Shown in pieces: positions 21,646 through 32,700 of a stretch of DNA of 64,000 bases (its first letter is position 1; each line of letters starts with the position of its first letter). Under the pieces are notes generated by a model. It searched no databases, was not told where the DNA came from, and saw only the letters and a list, made by a program, of their open reading frames with translations. Made by a program: the position numbers and the translations under genes. The stretch is from Erythrophleum ivorense (taxonomy: Eukaryota > Streptophyta > Magnoliopsida > Fabales > Fabaceae), in the NCBI GenBank assembly GCA_026724425.1, contig JAIUCV010000011.1:10375501-10439500 (forward strand), read 5' to 3'.

Positions 21646-24600
21646 TGTAACATCCGGTAGTTTGTAAAAACACTGTAATGAGTCAGTTTGAAAAGCAAGT
21701 CTCCTAAGATGAATGATTTAAGGCAACATAAGATTTGGATAAAATTTTAAATAATGAAAAATGAGAATTTGAATCTTGAGTTGCTTAGAAACTAGTGCTA
21801 GAGTGGTTCAAAAAATTTATCGAAAGTCTAATGGCATTTTCACAAATATGGGCACTTTTTGGGAAACTCACAAGATGACTTTTTAAATGAAAATTTTAAG
21901 TTCTCTGGGGTTTTCAGAGAGTCTGAAAATCATGGGAAGCCTCAAGATAGTTAAAACCCCTCCGATGTATAGTTTTAAATGTCAGTTGACCCAAACTTTG
22001 ACCGTTTCATTCAGGAAAGTTTTAACTCCAAAATGAGTAATTCCAAAGCTATTTTATGATTTTAAGGAGCTAAATTTTATGATAGAAAAACATTTCTCAA
22101 AAAGGAGCTAAAACAAAGCTAAAACAAAAATGCCACAAACGTGGGACATAAACGTCATTTTTAATGAACAATTCCTTCCTTTTTTGTTTTATATTAGGCG
22201 TCCCTTTTTCTGGTTCCTTCTAATGAACATTTTATCTGCCTAAGACCAGGGGAGAGCTCATCTAAAAAGGGCACACAAGGAGAGCCAAGGAGGAAGGAAG
22301 AAATCAAGGAAAAAGGTGAGAAAAATTCAAGATTTCATGGCTTTCTTCTTTAGAAAACTTGTTCTTCTCTCTTTGCTCTCTCTTTCCATGGTTTTGGTTG
22401 TGCATATGGATTTGTTTTGGCCTTGGTTTAAAGGAGGAAGTTTAGAGACTCAGAGAAGGCTAAGGCAAAGGGAAACACTCTTGAAGGGAGCAATGATTCA
22501 AGGTAGCTTTAATTCCTTCTTGCTTTCCTTTTTTTCCTCTTTTTAATTGTGTGTTTCAGTCAAGAGCAGAACCATTATGGGAGAGGAGTTTCTATCCAAA
22601 AACAAGTAAGAATCCATTAATTTAGGCTATGATAGCTTAGAAAATGCAAAGAAATTGGAAGAAAAGCTAATGAAAATCAAGATAAGAAAGTATGGAATCC
22701 ATGAACCTATTGTAAAAACTAATTTGATTCATGAATTTCCTAGCCTATGTGAGTGTTTGTTTGAGTTCCTAAGACCCCTAGGAAGCTTCCCAAGTGCCTC
22801 TCCCTTCAAGGAAAAATTGCAAACTCATTGGGTCCCATTCCCTCCCTATGGTTTGGCCAAGACAAGAGCAATAGGTTAGAGAGTGTTTGAAATTGTTCTA
22901 AGCTTGGTTTGGGACTTGATGTGATGGAAGAAGGTGGGAGGAAGCCTTTGAAAAAATTTAGAAGCCATAAATTGAGAGATGAGATAATAAGTTCCATAAT
23001 GTAGCCTTGAGGAGCAACTTACACCTAGACTCTTGAAAATGAGTTTGTGAGGGTTTCAAGAAGTCTAAATGGAACCAAGAGGTCTAGATATGAGAAGAGA
23101 ATAAAGCCAAGAACTTAAATTATGGTAGTTGCTTTATTAGACCATTAATGAAACTATTATGTAACCATTGGACAAAGATGCTCCTTCAGTGTGTGTTTAA
23201 TGTTTTAGCTTGCTTTAAGAGTGCAATGAGATCTTAATTTTCGTGTCTAGGCCAAAGGAATCAAACTCCATTTATTTATGGGTGTAAAATTGAAAAGGAA
23301 GAGGGTAATCAAGTTTAAAAGCTTGGATTTCCACCAGGTAGCTCTTCACTTTTTCTTGTTTGCATTCTTGGTTGTGTACATGCCTTTAGATGCTTGTATG
23401 TTTATTTGCATCATGAGACATGCCATATGATGTTGGCTTGTTTGCATTGGTACCAATATATTTTCTTGAATGTTGTTTTGCTTATAAAAATTACTCTTAA
23501 GGTTGAGATAGTGCCAAAAGTCCCTTCACATTGATGAGGTGAAGCCAAAAGTCTCTTGGATGAGTAAAGCCAAGTCAAAAGTCCCTAGACCAAGGGTGAG
23601 GCTAATCCAAAAATCCTAAGAATAGGGTCAGGCAAGACCCAAAGTCTCTAGAGCTTGCTCTTAGCCTTGATATGATTTTATGGCATGAAAATGTTAAAAT
23701 AAATATTTTATATCGTGTTAGAATGCATACTTGTGCTCCTTGACATGTTATATGTCTTGATTGCCTACTTGAATGAGTATATAAGCTATTGAGATTCCAT
23801 GAATCTCATCCCCTTCCCTCTCCCATCTTACCTTGTCTAGATGGAGTTCAAGAGCCCAAGAATGGAAGCCAAGGAGCATGATAGGCTATATCTTGACAAT
23901 AGTGTAATTTTTTATGTAAAAGAATGTCCAAGTGTATATGTACATGTTATTTTTTAGATGTAAATAATTGAGCAAGTGCAAAAGTATGTATGAATTGTGT
24001 ATGAACCAAACTTGACAGCAAATCAATGGTAGAATGTGATTTGGGTACTTGAAGGCTCATTCTTGCTTATGTATCTTTACATGTGGCCGAGTGAATTTAA
24101 GATACATGATAATTTAGATCATTTGAGAGGCTTGGTTATGCTGTAATTATGCTTTAAAATGTGCCCATAAAGTGGTGGCATGGTTAAGAGGCCATTTGGA
24201 ACCATATTGTCTATTTTATACTACTAAACTTGCTAAATTCTAGAGTTATGTCAAGATTTGACCAAATGACCTCTTCTTGGATTGAAACTTGGCATGCATA
24301 TAGGTCTTGTCTATAGCTTTTTGAAAAGCTAAAGTACATATTATTTGGAACTTTAAAGAATTTTTAGTGAATTTCTAAAGTTGGCAAAAAATTTTTAATT
24401 TGACAGTAGTACTGTACAAATGGTCATTAGCTTCACCTTTATCACTTATGGGTCAAATAGTGTCCAATGGCTATGAAATTTTACAGGGAGAAACTAGACA
24501 TTCAACCAACTAGAAGCACCTCAATTGGAGGTTTATAGAGGGAGAACTAATTTTTTGAAGTTCCAAGTTAGGATCAGGGATGCAGTCAGACCTTAGTTAC

Positions 24601-25220
24601 TGTTCTATCAATTTTCAGGGTCTGAAGGCTTCTAAATTAGTCTAGAATTATTGTTTTACTCTAGTTAACATCTGTAGCTTTCCAAATTGGCATAGTTTGC
24701 CTAAGTTGTATTTTTGTGGAATTAGTTAGGACTTTTTGAACTTTATATCAGTAAACTGTATCAGAAAAACTAGGCAAGCTGACCTATGTCACTTTTCTAT
24801 TATCAAACGTGATCCAAATGATGATATTATGGCTTGGAATTATTTTTATATAAATTTAACATCCAGAGATTTCTAGAAAGCTATTATGTGCTTGATTTTG
24901 ATTTTTCTAGAATTAGTTTTGATTTTTCAAAATTAGTGCCAAAAATCTGAATTCTAGACCAATGAGAAAAATGCATTTTTTCTGGTTTTTGCCTTCAAAT
25001 TTGTGGTTCATGGAATGTTTTATGATGTATATGAGTTGTATTGATGCATTTTAAATAGAAGATGATATCATGGGTTCACATGGCCTCTGTGGCATGAAGT
25101 AAACATTTTGGGCCCTACGCAATGCAATAAAATACAATATTTTTATTCCTCTTTCTTTAGAATTGTGTAGATCATGCTTGGGCATTAGTCTAATGAGCTT
25201 AAATAAATCATGATGTGATA
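21646..25220 (+). repeat. Left LTR of the chromovirus, 3.58 kb
   Basis: It runs from TGTAACATCCGG to TGATGTGATA. The right LTR ends TGGTGTGACA, so the left 3' end has lost the terminal CA. The minisatellite at 23513-23660 has five units. The inverted repeat GAGATTCCATGAATCTC is at 23801-23817 and the 180-bp array starts at 24375, 24555, 24736 and 24927. Over about 180 hand-aligned bases near 22261-22440 it differs from the right LTR at roughly 1 base in 15, so the insertion is not recent. Confidence 0.92.
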
Positions 25221-25223
25221 TTT

Positions 25224-25236
25224 TGGTATTAGAGCA
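25224..25236 (+). promoter_or_regulatory. Primer-binding site, initiator tRNA-Met type
   Basis: TGGTATTAGAGCA lies three bases after the left LTR. The standard plant Ty3/gypsy site complementary to the initiator tRNA-Met 3' end is TGGTATCAGAGCC, so two positions differ, one of them a C-to-T change. Its placement directly after the LTR confirms the LTR boundary and orientation. Confidence 0.85.
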
Positions 25237-25387
25237 AAGGTTCAGGCACTTTTTCTTGGTGTTTGGCTCTTGAATGGTTTAAATAACTTATGTTTTGGTA
25301 TGAATTGACATGGAAGTGATGAAATACATATGCATATATGCTTGGGATACAATTGTGTACTAAAGGGTGCTACACTTTTTAGATAAG

Positions 25388-25731
25388 ATGGTGGAGACTA
25401 GACGGGGCAGGGGCAGAGGTAGGCCACCTAGGGCTCAGAGTGTTGAGCCTGAAGGACCTTCTACGAACCATCATGGAGAGGTTTAACATATATGAGACTA
25501 TGATAGGCCAGCAGCAGGAGATGCTAGAACAGCAGAGATATATTGCCCAACAACAACATGAGATGATAATGCAGTTGCAAGACACCCTTGGCCAGGCAAG
25601 AAGAGGCAAAGAGAGAAGCCTCTGTACCCCAGCCATCTACTTCTGGCATTCCACCTATACCTCCCCAGGAGCCAGCTCAAACCCAAATGCCTATTTAAAA
25701 ATTACTAAATCAGTTCAGAAAGAATAGTCCA
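25388..25731 (+). pseudogene. gag: gag N-terminal part (broken)
   Basis: The ATG at 25388 opens MVETRRGRGRGRPPRAQSV, an Arg/Gly-rich start usual for Del/Tekay gag. A stop follows after 32 codons. The adjacent frame continues with a Gln-rich coiled-coil segment (MERFNIYETMIGQQQEMLEQ and onward, to about 25600), then a Pro/Ser-rich linker. The region is cut at 25731 by the nested LTR and resumes at 28452. Frame changes and stops show it is non-functional. Confidence 0.8.
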
Positions 25732-28446
25732 TGTAACAACCAGAAAAAAAAAGAAGCTAAAATTGTTTGAAGTCCTGAAATTTTCTAAGTCTGTTAACTA
25801 TAGCGAGAGATGGCCTAGCAATACAGAATGTACCTATTTGCTATAGTGAGAAAGGGTCTAGCTATAGCAAAAATGCTTCTAGTTATAGCGAGTGCGGGCA
25901 TCCCATACAAAAACCAGGAAGCTGCTCACCGTAGCGCTCGCTGTAGCGAAAACAGGGGTCTGGGACTGATACGTGCTTGCCGTAGCGATGGTTATGCCTC
26001 GCTATAGCGAGGGTTAGTCCGAAAAAGCGTGAAAAAAGAGAATTTGACTTCTTAAAGCATCACAATTCATTCCTTTTCCTTTTAATCAACTTAGGCTTCA
26101 TCCAAGGTAGAGAAAAGGGCTAAGGAGAGAGAAAGAGACCTAGAGAAGGAAGGAGAACAAGAAAAAGGTAAGTATAACTTGAGATCTCCATAATGTTTCT
26201 TCTTAGATTTTTATTCTTCTTTCTTTGCCCTCTCTTGCTATGATTTTGGATGTTGAATTAGCTATGTTTTGAGCTTGGTTCAGAAGAGGAAAAGTGGAAA
26301 ACCACTCTTGAAGAAGGCTAAAACTCATGTATCTTCTCTTCTTCTTCTTTGCTTTCCTTTCTTGAGAGCTTGAGAGAGGAAGGAGAGTTAGTGGAATTCT
26401 AGAGAGAGGATCCTTAGTTTCTTACATATGTAGTGGGGTTTGCCTTGATGAAGAGCCTCCTAGCTTTGTGAATAATTATTGAGTTATAAGAGAGTAATTT
26501 CATGCTCTTTGTGTGTCTATGCTCAAGAGAAGCACCTCCATCTAGTTGTGATTGTGAAACCAAAAAGGGAGAAGAGAAATTGAAAGGGAAGGCTTGTGTT
26601 AGCTTATAAGATAGTTTTCCACTCTTTCTTGTTGCATTCTTGGATGTGTAATAGTCATTGTGTGCTTGTATTGTGAGACATGCCATTTGATATTGCCTTG
26701 ATGCATTGGTACCAATATGCTTGTGATTTGAGTTGTGAAAATTGTTCGGGTGAGGTAGTGCCAAAAGTCTTTTGAGACAAGTGAGTTAGAGCCAAAAGTC
26801 CCTAAACTAAGAGTGAAGCCAATCCAAAAGTCCCAAAAACTTGGGTGAGGCTAGACCAAAAGTCCCTAGAGCTTATTCTTGGCATTGATATGAAATCATG
26901 GCATAAAAATCATGTGTTGTGTAATTGTGAATGGTTTGCATGCTTTGACTTATTTATATATCTTGATTGCTTCCTTGAATGAGTGTATGAGCTATTGAGA
27001 TTCTATGAATCTCACCCCCTTCTCTCTCCTATCTCATATGGTCCAGGTGGAGCTCAAGAGCCTAAGAATGGAGGCCATGAGGCATAGAAGGCCTTTGTTT
27101 TATCACTTTTGCACACTCACACATAGTTTGATGTATCTGAAAACTCAAGTGCTTATGTATACATATTCTTTTGAGATGTAAATGCGTAAGCAAGTGTAAA
27201 AGTATGTATAAATGATGTATGAACTATGTAAAGAGCTAAAGCAATGAAAATGTGAAATTTGGCCATTTTGTGGATTATATGCAATAGTGCATTTTGGCCT
27301 GAGCATAGTGAGTTTCAAATTTATGATGATTTGGACCACTTGAATATTTCATATATACTATGTTTATACTTTAAAACTTGCCTGAGATGTGCTAGAACAT
27401 GTGAGAGGCTATTTGGACCTACTTTGAACTATTTTGGGTGCCAAAACTATCAAATTTGTGAGCTACGTCAAAATGTGACCAAATGAGCTCTTCTTGATAT
27501 GAAATTTGGCATGCCTCTAAAGCTTATTGAGAGCTTCTTGGAAAGTTAAAGTGGGTAATATTTAGAGGTCTAAGAAATATTTGGTGAATTGTTGAAATTA
27601 AAGAATTTTTTAGTTTTGGTTATTGTACTGTGCAACTAGGTCTGAAAATGAATCTATGTCATTCATGGACCAAATGATATCCAATTGTCATTAAATTTTA
27701 TAGTCATAAACTAGACATCCACAGTGACCTATATCAATTAGAAGCACCTTAATCGGAGGTTTAAAGAGGGAGAAATAACTTTCTAAATTTCTGTGTCAGT
27801 ATCAGGGAAGCCATCCGACCTTTGTTACTATTCTATTAGTTTTCGAGGTCCAAGGGCTGCTAAACTGATTTGGACTTATTTTTATCCTATTTAACGTCTG
27901 TATCTTTCTAAATTGGTATAGTTTGCCTAGATTGGATTTTTGTGGAATTAGTTATAAATTTTCAAAGTTCATGATAGTAAGCTGCATCAGTACTAGGGAC
28001 AACCGGACCTCTGTCTCTTTTTCGATGTCAAAAATGGTCCAAACGTTGAGATTGTGGTTGGAAGTTATTTTTAGTGTGAAGTTAACATCTAGAGATTTCC
28101 ATAGAGCTATTTTTTTTCTTGATTACTATTTTTCTAGAATTAGTTATGATTTTTCAAAATTAGTGCCAAAAATCTGACTTTTGGGCCCATTTGAGAAATT
28201 GCATTTTTTTAGTTTTTGCCTTCATATCTATGGTTTATGGGTTGTTTGATGCTATGTATGAGTTGTATAAATGGAGTTTGAATGGAGTATGTGATTGATG
28301 GGTTCACGGGACCTACGAGACAAATTATGAGCATTTGAACTCCCTTTATAGCATGAAAATGCCACAGTTTATACTTGTTCTTTGAAAATCATATGAAATC
28401 AAGCTTAGAGGGAGATTAGTTAGAGTTAAGTCATTATAGTGTTATA
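25732..28446 (+). mobile_element. Nested solo LTR in gag, 2.72 kb, with palindromic head
   Basis: It starts TGTAACAACCAG and ends TAGTGTTATA, with a perfect 5-bp duplication GTCCA at 25727-25731 and 28447-28451. Removing it restores continuity of the gag-like reading (LLNQFRKNSP joins the following block). The head (about 25795-26020) carries TCGCTATAGCGA palindromes. A splice-donor-like AGGTAAGT occurs at about 26166, the minisatellite at 26750-26875 and the inverted repeat GAGATTCTATGAATCTC at 26997-27013. It is the closest relative of the minus-strand LTR at 59190-61953. Confidence 0.93.
25795..26020 (+). repeat. TCGCTATAGCGA palindrome cassette in LTR head
   Basis: Exact or near copies of GCTATAGCGA or TAGCTATAGC occur about ten times, with spacers of 10-40 bases, ending in CTCGCTATAGCGAGGGTTAG. 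TCGCTATAGCGA is its own reverse complement. Related cassettes sit at 39525-39730, 43110-43310 and 61628-61880 (minus strand), always at the 5' head of an LTR. Confidence 0.85.
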
Positions 28447-28451
28447 GTCCA

Positions 28452-29220
28452 CCCTTATTTGATGAGGATTGGATGCAGATAAGATAGAGGATTAAGTCAT
28501 GGAGTTAGAAAAAATATTTTTAGTGATGAATTGTACTTCAGAACAAAAGGCTCAGCTCGCTACATTCATGTTATAGAAAGAAGTTGATAGATAGTGGCAC
28601 AGCACAAAACCCTTGATGCAAACCAAGAAAGTACAGATCAACTAAGAGAATTTCCTAGTGGAGTTCTACAAAAAATACATCCCCAATTCAGTAAGGAAGC
28701 AGAAGAAGATAGAATTCATGAGGCTGAAGTAGATAGATAAGATGACTGTAAATCACTACATGGTCAAATTTATTGAGTTGTCTCAATATTCCTCCTACCT
28801 CTAGAGATATGATGATGAGCCCTAGAGATGTGAGCAGTTTGAGACTAGGTTAATGCCCTTGATTAGTGACAAAGTTACACCATAGTAGATTCAAAAATTT
28901 AATACTTTTATAGAGGTCAGCAAGGTGATTGAGAATAACCTACCAACTATCATGCCTGCAAGTGACATCAGCTAGTCAGAAGGGGGCTCCAGAACTAAAG
29001 AGACCGAGACCTGAGGAGGACTCTAGTGTGGCACCCAGCAGCAAGAGGAGAAGCAAGGTACCGTAGAAGAGAAGGCCACAGAAGGGGAAGAACATGCAGC
29101 CTCCTCGAAGCCAATCATTCACCCAACAGTCTCCGATGACGTGCTACAAGTGTAGGAAGCCAGGGCACATTATCAGAAACTCCCCCCAGATGGATATAAT
29201 GCCTCCTCCCAGGCCATAGA
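28452..29220 (+). pseudogene. gag: gag central/C-terminal part with zinc knuckle lacking its last Cys
   Basis: Recognisable gag blocks follow the nested LTR: MNCTSEQKAQLATFML, VEFYKKYIPNSVRKQK, MTVNHYMVKFIELSQYSSYL and LMPLISDKVTP, in the order usual for Ty3/gypsy retrotransposon gag. They are broken by stops, many at positions where Trp or Gln is expected. The nucleocapsid knuckle at 29142-29183 reads CYKCRKPGHIIRNS. It has CX2CX4H, but the final Cys is Ser. Gag would package RNA in virus-like particles; this copy cannot encode it. Confidence 0.85.
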
Positions 29221-29239
29221 CCAGGGCAGAGTGTTCGTC

Positions 29240-29640
29240 CCCACTCAGCAAGAAGTCAATGTGTTACCCAGTTTAATCCGAGGCATGATTATAGTGAATG
29301 GTTTTCCTGTAGTTGCTATATTTGATTCGGGTGCTAGTCACTCATTTATATCCTATGATTGTGTGAGGTAATTGGGTCTAGCTATTAGTACTTTACTGTT
29401 TGTTTTATTTGTCACTACACCTATTGGAGGTCATGTTGTTACTTCTCATGTTTGCTTGAATGTCACCGTTCAGTTTAATTATTGCTATACCACTATTAAT
29501 TTAACCATGATATTGATTTGATTATTAGCATGAACTGGATGGCCATGAAGAATGTGATACTTGATTGTGAAAACTGAACCATTTCCTTATATGCTTGTGG
29601 GACCATACCTAAGGTAGGAGCTGAGTTATCTTTTATGACT
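29240..29640 (+). pseudogene. pol: Retroviral-type aspartic protease region of pol
   Basis: The segment IRGMIIVNGFPVVAIFDSGA continues into SHSFIS. The catalytic Asp-Ser-Gly triplet is at 29324-29332, and a hydrophobic flap-like region follows. An in-frame stop occurs after YDCVR (about 29370), with further stops downstream. The protease would process the gag-pol polyprotein; this copy is disabled by the stops although the active-site triplet remains. Confidence 0.8.
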
Positions 29641-29829
29641 ACTGTCCAGGTTAAGAGACATTTAGAGCATGGATGTCAAGGGTTTTTAGTCTTTTTTTCT
29701 ATTCAGGTTGAGGTATAGGAAGTGATAGAGGAGATCCCAGTGGTTAGGGAATTCTCAGAGGTTTTTCCTAATGATTTTGACTTTAGCGATATACTCCCTG
29801 AGAGAGAGAGAGAGAGATATAATTTCCTA

Positions 29830-30680
29830 TATACATAGTGCCTAGGGCTGAACCAGTGTCCAAGACTCCTTACAGGATGGCTTATACCAAACTTGCTAAG
29901 TTGAAAAAGCAAATAGAAGAATTACTAGAGAAAAGGTTCATACACCCTAGTGTTTCACCCTAAAGAGCTTCAGTGTTATTTGTAAAGAAGAAGGATGATA
30001 ACTTAAGATTGTATATAGATTATAAAGAGTTGAATAAGGTTACTATTAAGAATAAGTATCATTTTCCTAGAATAGATTATTTATTAGACCAGTTAATTAG
30101 GGCATCTGTGTTTTTTAAGATAGACCTTAGATCTAGATACTACCAACTGAAGGTGAGAGCTAAAGACATCCTAAAGACGGCCTTCAGGACTAGATATGGG
30201 CACTATGAATTCCTTGTGATTCTTTTTAGGCTGAGGAATGCACTCGTAGTGTTTATGGATTACATGAACAGGATATTCAGACCATATCTAGATCATTTTG
30301 TGGTGGTCTTTATTGATGATATCCTAATATACTCCAAATCCTTTGAGGAGCATGATAGGCATCTGAGACTAGTCCTAGAGACCTTGAGAGATAGCAGGTT
30401 ATATGCCAAACTTAGTAAATATGAGTTTTGGCTAAGTGAGGTGAAATTATTAGGTCATATGATATCACGAGAGGAGGTTGTGGTAGATCCCCATAAAGTA
30501 AAAGCTGTATTACAGTAGGATAGATCTAGAACCATTACCAAGGTTAGGAGTTTTTTAGGTTTGGCAGGGTATTATAGACGATTTATTTAAGGTTTTTCTC
30601 AGATAACCTTACCACTGATGAGGCTAACTAGGAAGGACACACCCTTCATGTGAGATGATAGATGTGAGAGGAGTTTCCAA
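29830..30680 (+). pseudogene. pol: Reverse transcriptase domain, Ty3/gypsy type
   Basis: The longest open stretch of the element (29973-30518, 181 codons) covers most of the palm domain. It contains LRLYIDYKELNKVTIKNKY, the first catalytic Asp in KIDLRS (residue 51 of that stretch), and FIDD in VVVFIDDILIYS (residues 113-116), the Ty3/gypsy form of the YXDD box. Substitutions hit conserved positions: FRLRNAL replaces the usual F-G-L-x-N-A-P, and RSRYYQL replaces R-S-G-Y-H-Q-L. A stop at 29961 precedes the stretch and a TAG at 30519 ends it where Trp is normal. Similarity continues in other frames through the thumb. Confidence 0.92.
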
Positions 30681-30689
30681 GAGTTGAAA

Positions 30690-31090
30690 CTCCGATTAAC
30701 CATTGTCCTTGAACTGATTATCCCTTACTTTAGTAAACCATTTGTGGTTTATAGTGATACCTCGAGGAAAGAGTTAGGTTGTGTGTTGATACAGCTGCGT
30801 AGAGTAGTGGCATATGCCTCTAAGCAGTTAAGGTCTCATAAGAAGAATTATCCCACACATGACTTAGAGCTGACCGCCATAGTGTTTACTCTTAAAATCT
30901 AAAGGCATTATCTGTATGGTACTACCTTAGAGATTTATAATGACCATAAAAGTCTGAAATACCTATTTGACCAGAAGGAACTGAATATGAGATAAAGAAG
31001 ATGAATTGAATTCCTGAAAGATTATGACTATACCTTGAAGTATCATCTGGGCAAGGCTAATGTGGTGGTCGATGCCCTGAGTAGGAAGTC
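30690..31090 (+). pseudogene. pol: RNase H domain of pol
   Basis: The reading contains FVVYSDTSRKELGCVL with its catalytic Asp at 30756-30758, then AYASKQLRSHKKNYPTHDLE with the catalytic Glu region, YNDHKSLKYLF and finally VVVDALSRK at about 31070. This is the RNase H order in Ty3/gypsy elements, where it removes RNA from the cDNA hybrid. Stops occur after FTLKI (30903, where Trp is usual) and in the NMR*RR* stretch. All four acidic positions seem present, but the frame is broken. Confidence 0.85.
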
Positions 31091-31129
31091 TATCCACGCA
31101 AGCCATATGATGATTAGGGAGTAAGAACT

Positions 31130-32060
31130 CTTAGAGAAATTTACAAATTTAAACCTCTCCTGTCAGGTGGTATCGAGTAAATTGTATCTTAATGAGACCC
31201 GAATTGAAAATAAGTTGAGAACCCAAATCATAGATGCCCAGAAAGAGGATGAGCTCTTGAGATAGATCAAGAGTGAGATTTTCTAGGGTAGGACCCTAGA
31301 TTTCAAGGTATCTAAGGATGGTATGATAGTGTACCGGGATAGAATTTACGTGCCTAACTGAAATGAACTGAGAGAGAGAATTTTAGAAGAGGCACATAAG
31401 AGTAGGTATACTATCCACCCAGGTACCACTAAGATGTATCAGGATTTAAAAAGAATTTTTTGGTAGCCAAGAATGAAAAATGATGTGACTAATTACGTGG
31501 CTAGGTGCCTAGTGTGTCAGAGAGTGAAGATAAAACACCAAAGACCATCTAGGTTGCTATAACCCCTAGATATCCCCGAGTGGAAGTGGGATAGTATAAC
31601 TATGGACTTTATTATAGGATTATTCAGAGCATCCTCTAGACACGATGCCATCTAGGTAGTTGTGGATAAATTGATGAAGTTTACACACCTTTTAGCTATC
31701 AGGGCTGCTCACACACTAGATAAATTAGCCCAATTATATATAAGAGAGATAATGTAATTTCACGAAGCACCCAGTAGCATAGTATCGAATAGAGACCCCA
31801 AGTTCACATCGAACTTCTGACGGTCATTACAGCATGCCTTAAGGACCAGGTTGTGATTCAGTACTATTTATCACCCCTAGACAGATGGTCAGATCGAGAG
31901 GACCATCTAGACCCTTAAGGACATGTTGAGGGTGTGTATGTTAGAGATGAGGGGTAACTGGGATGTGTACTTACCATTAGCAGAATTTACGTATAATAAT
32001 AGTTACTATTCTAGTATCCAGATGCCCCTTATAAGACTCTGTATGGAAAAAAGTGTAGAT
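31130..32060 (+). pseudogene. pol: Integrase: HHCC zinc domain and core with Asp-to-Asn change
   Basis: The zinc-binding motif is complete: His at 31395 and 31416 (H-x6-H) and Cys at 31506 and 31515 (C-x2-C). In the core, the first catalytic Asp is in TMDFIIGL (31605) and Glu is in QIERTI (31896). At 31788 the usual S-D-R-D reads SNRD, so the middle acidic residue is Asn. The Asn-to-Glu spacing is 35 residues, as in the DD35E family, which supports the assignment. Several stops interrupt the frame. Integrase would insert the cDNA; this copy lacks a catalytic residue even apart from the stops. Confidence 0.88.
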
Positions 32061-32079
32061 CCCCTTTGTGTTAGGTTGA

Positions 32080-32637
32080 GTTAGGTAAAAAGAGCTTGAT
32101 AGGACTTGAGATAGTGGACCAAACCACTTGGCAAATAGAACTAATTAGAAAGAACCTTCTTACGACCCAAAGTAGGTAAAAAAGTTATGCCAATAAGATA
32201 TAGAGGTCGTTAGAGTTTGAGATTAAAGACTATGTGTTCATTCGCGTGTCTCTAATGATTAGGGTAGGTCGATCTATGGGGGTAAGAAAGCTCAATCCTA
32301 GGTATATCGATCTATTTAAAATCCTTAAGAAAATCGGACTCGTGGCTTACCGGATAACCCTACCTCCTAACCTAGCCCAAATCTATAATGTTTTTCATGT
32401 CTTCTAACTAAAAAAGTACTTACTAGACCCTCACATGTCAGAATATGAGCATATTTAATTGCAAGAAAATCTTTTCTAAATAGTGAAACCAAAGAGAGTT
32501 ATGGATGCTAAGCTAAAACAAATGAGAAGTAAGAACATTCCTCTGGTGAAAGTGGTATGGAGGGGTCTGACATCTGAAGAGGCAACTTGGGAACTAAAGG
32601 ATGAAAGGAGATAGAAATACCCAGAGTTATTTCCATA
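32080..32637 (+). pseudogene. pol: Integrase C-terminus with chromodomain-like tail
   Basis: After the core come KLNPRYIDLFKILKKIGLVA and YRITLPPNLAQIYNVFHVF, the C-terminal block of Ty3/gypsy integrases. Next comes a short tail with VVWRGLTSEEATWELKDERR then KYPELFP. This W...EEATWE arrangement is the chromodomain remnant of Del/Tekay-type chromoviruses, thought to steer integration into heterochromatin. Stops occur before and inside it (after VFHVF, and in place of a residue before KYPELF). Confidence 0.8.
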
Positions 32638-32682
32638 AGGTATGTATCATGCATCTATGTATTTAAATTTCAAGAACAAAAT

Positions 32683-32700
32683 TTATTTATGGGGGAGAAA
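32683..32700 (+). promoter_or_regulatory. Polypurine tract
   Basis: TTTATGGGGGAGAAA lies directly upstream of the right LTR, whose first base is 32701. This position and the purine run are those of the plus-strand primer used in reverse transcription. Confidence 0.85.

Noticed and set aside
25795..26020. CRISPR-like repeat array
   Set aside because: Repeats are short self-complementary motifs with irregular spacers inside a plant LTR; no cas genes.
26414..26764. 116-codon minus-strand frame in the nested LTR
   Set aside because: It is not kept in the sister LTR at 59190-61953 and has no motif.
29799..29818. GA microsatellite as a functional element
   Set aside because: It is a simple expansion within decayed pol; it explains a frame disruption but nothing more.
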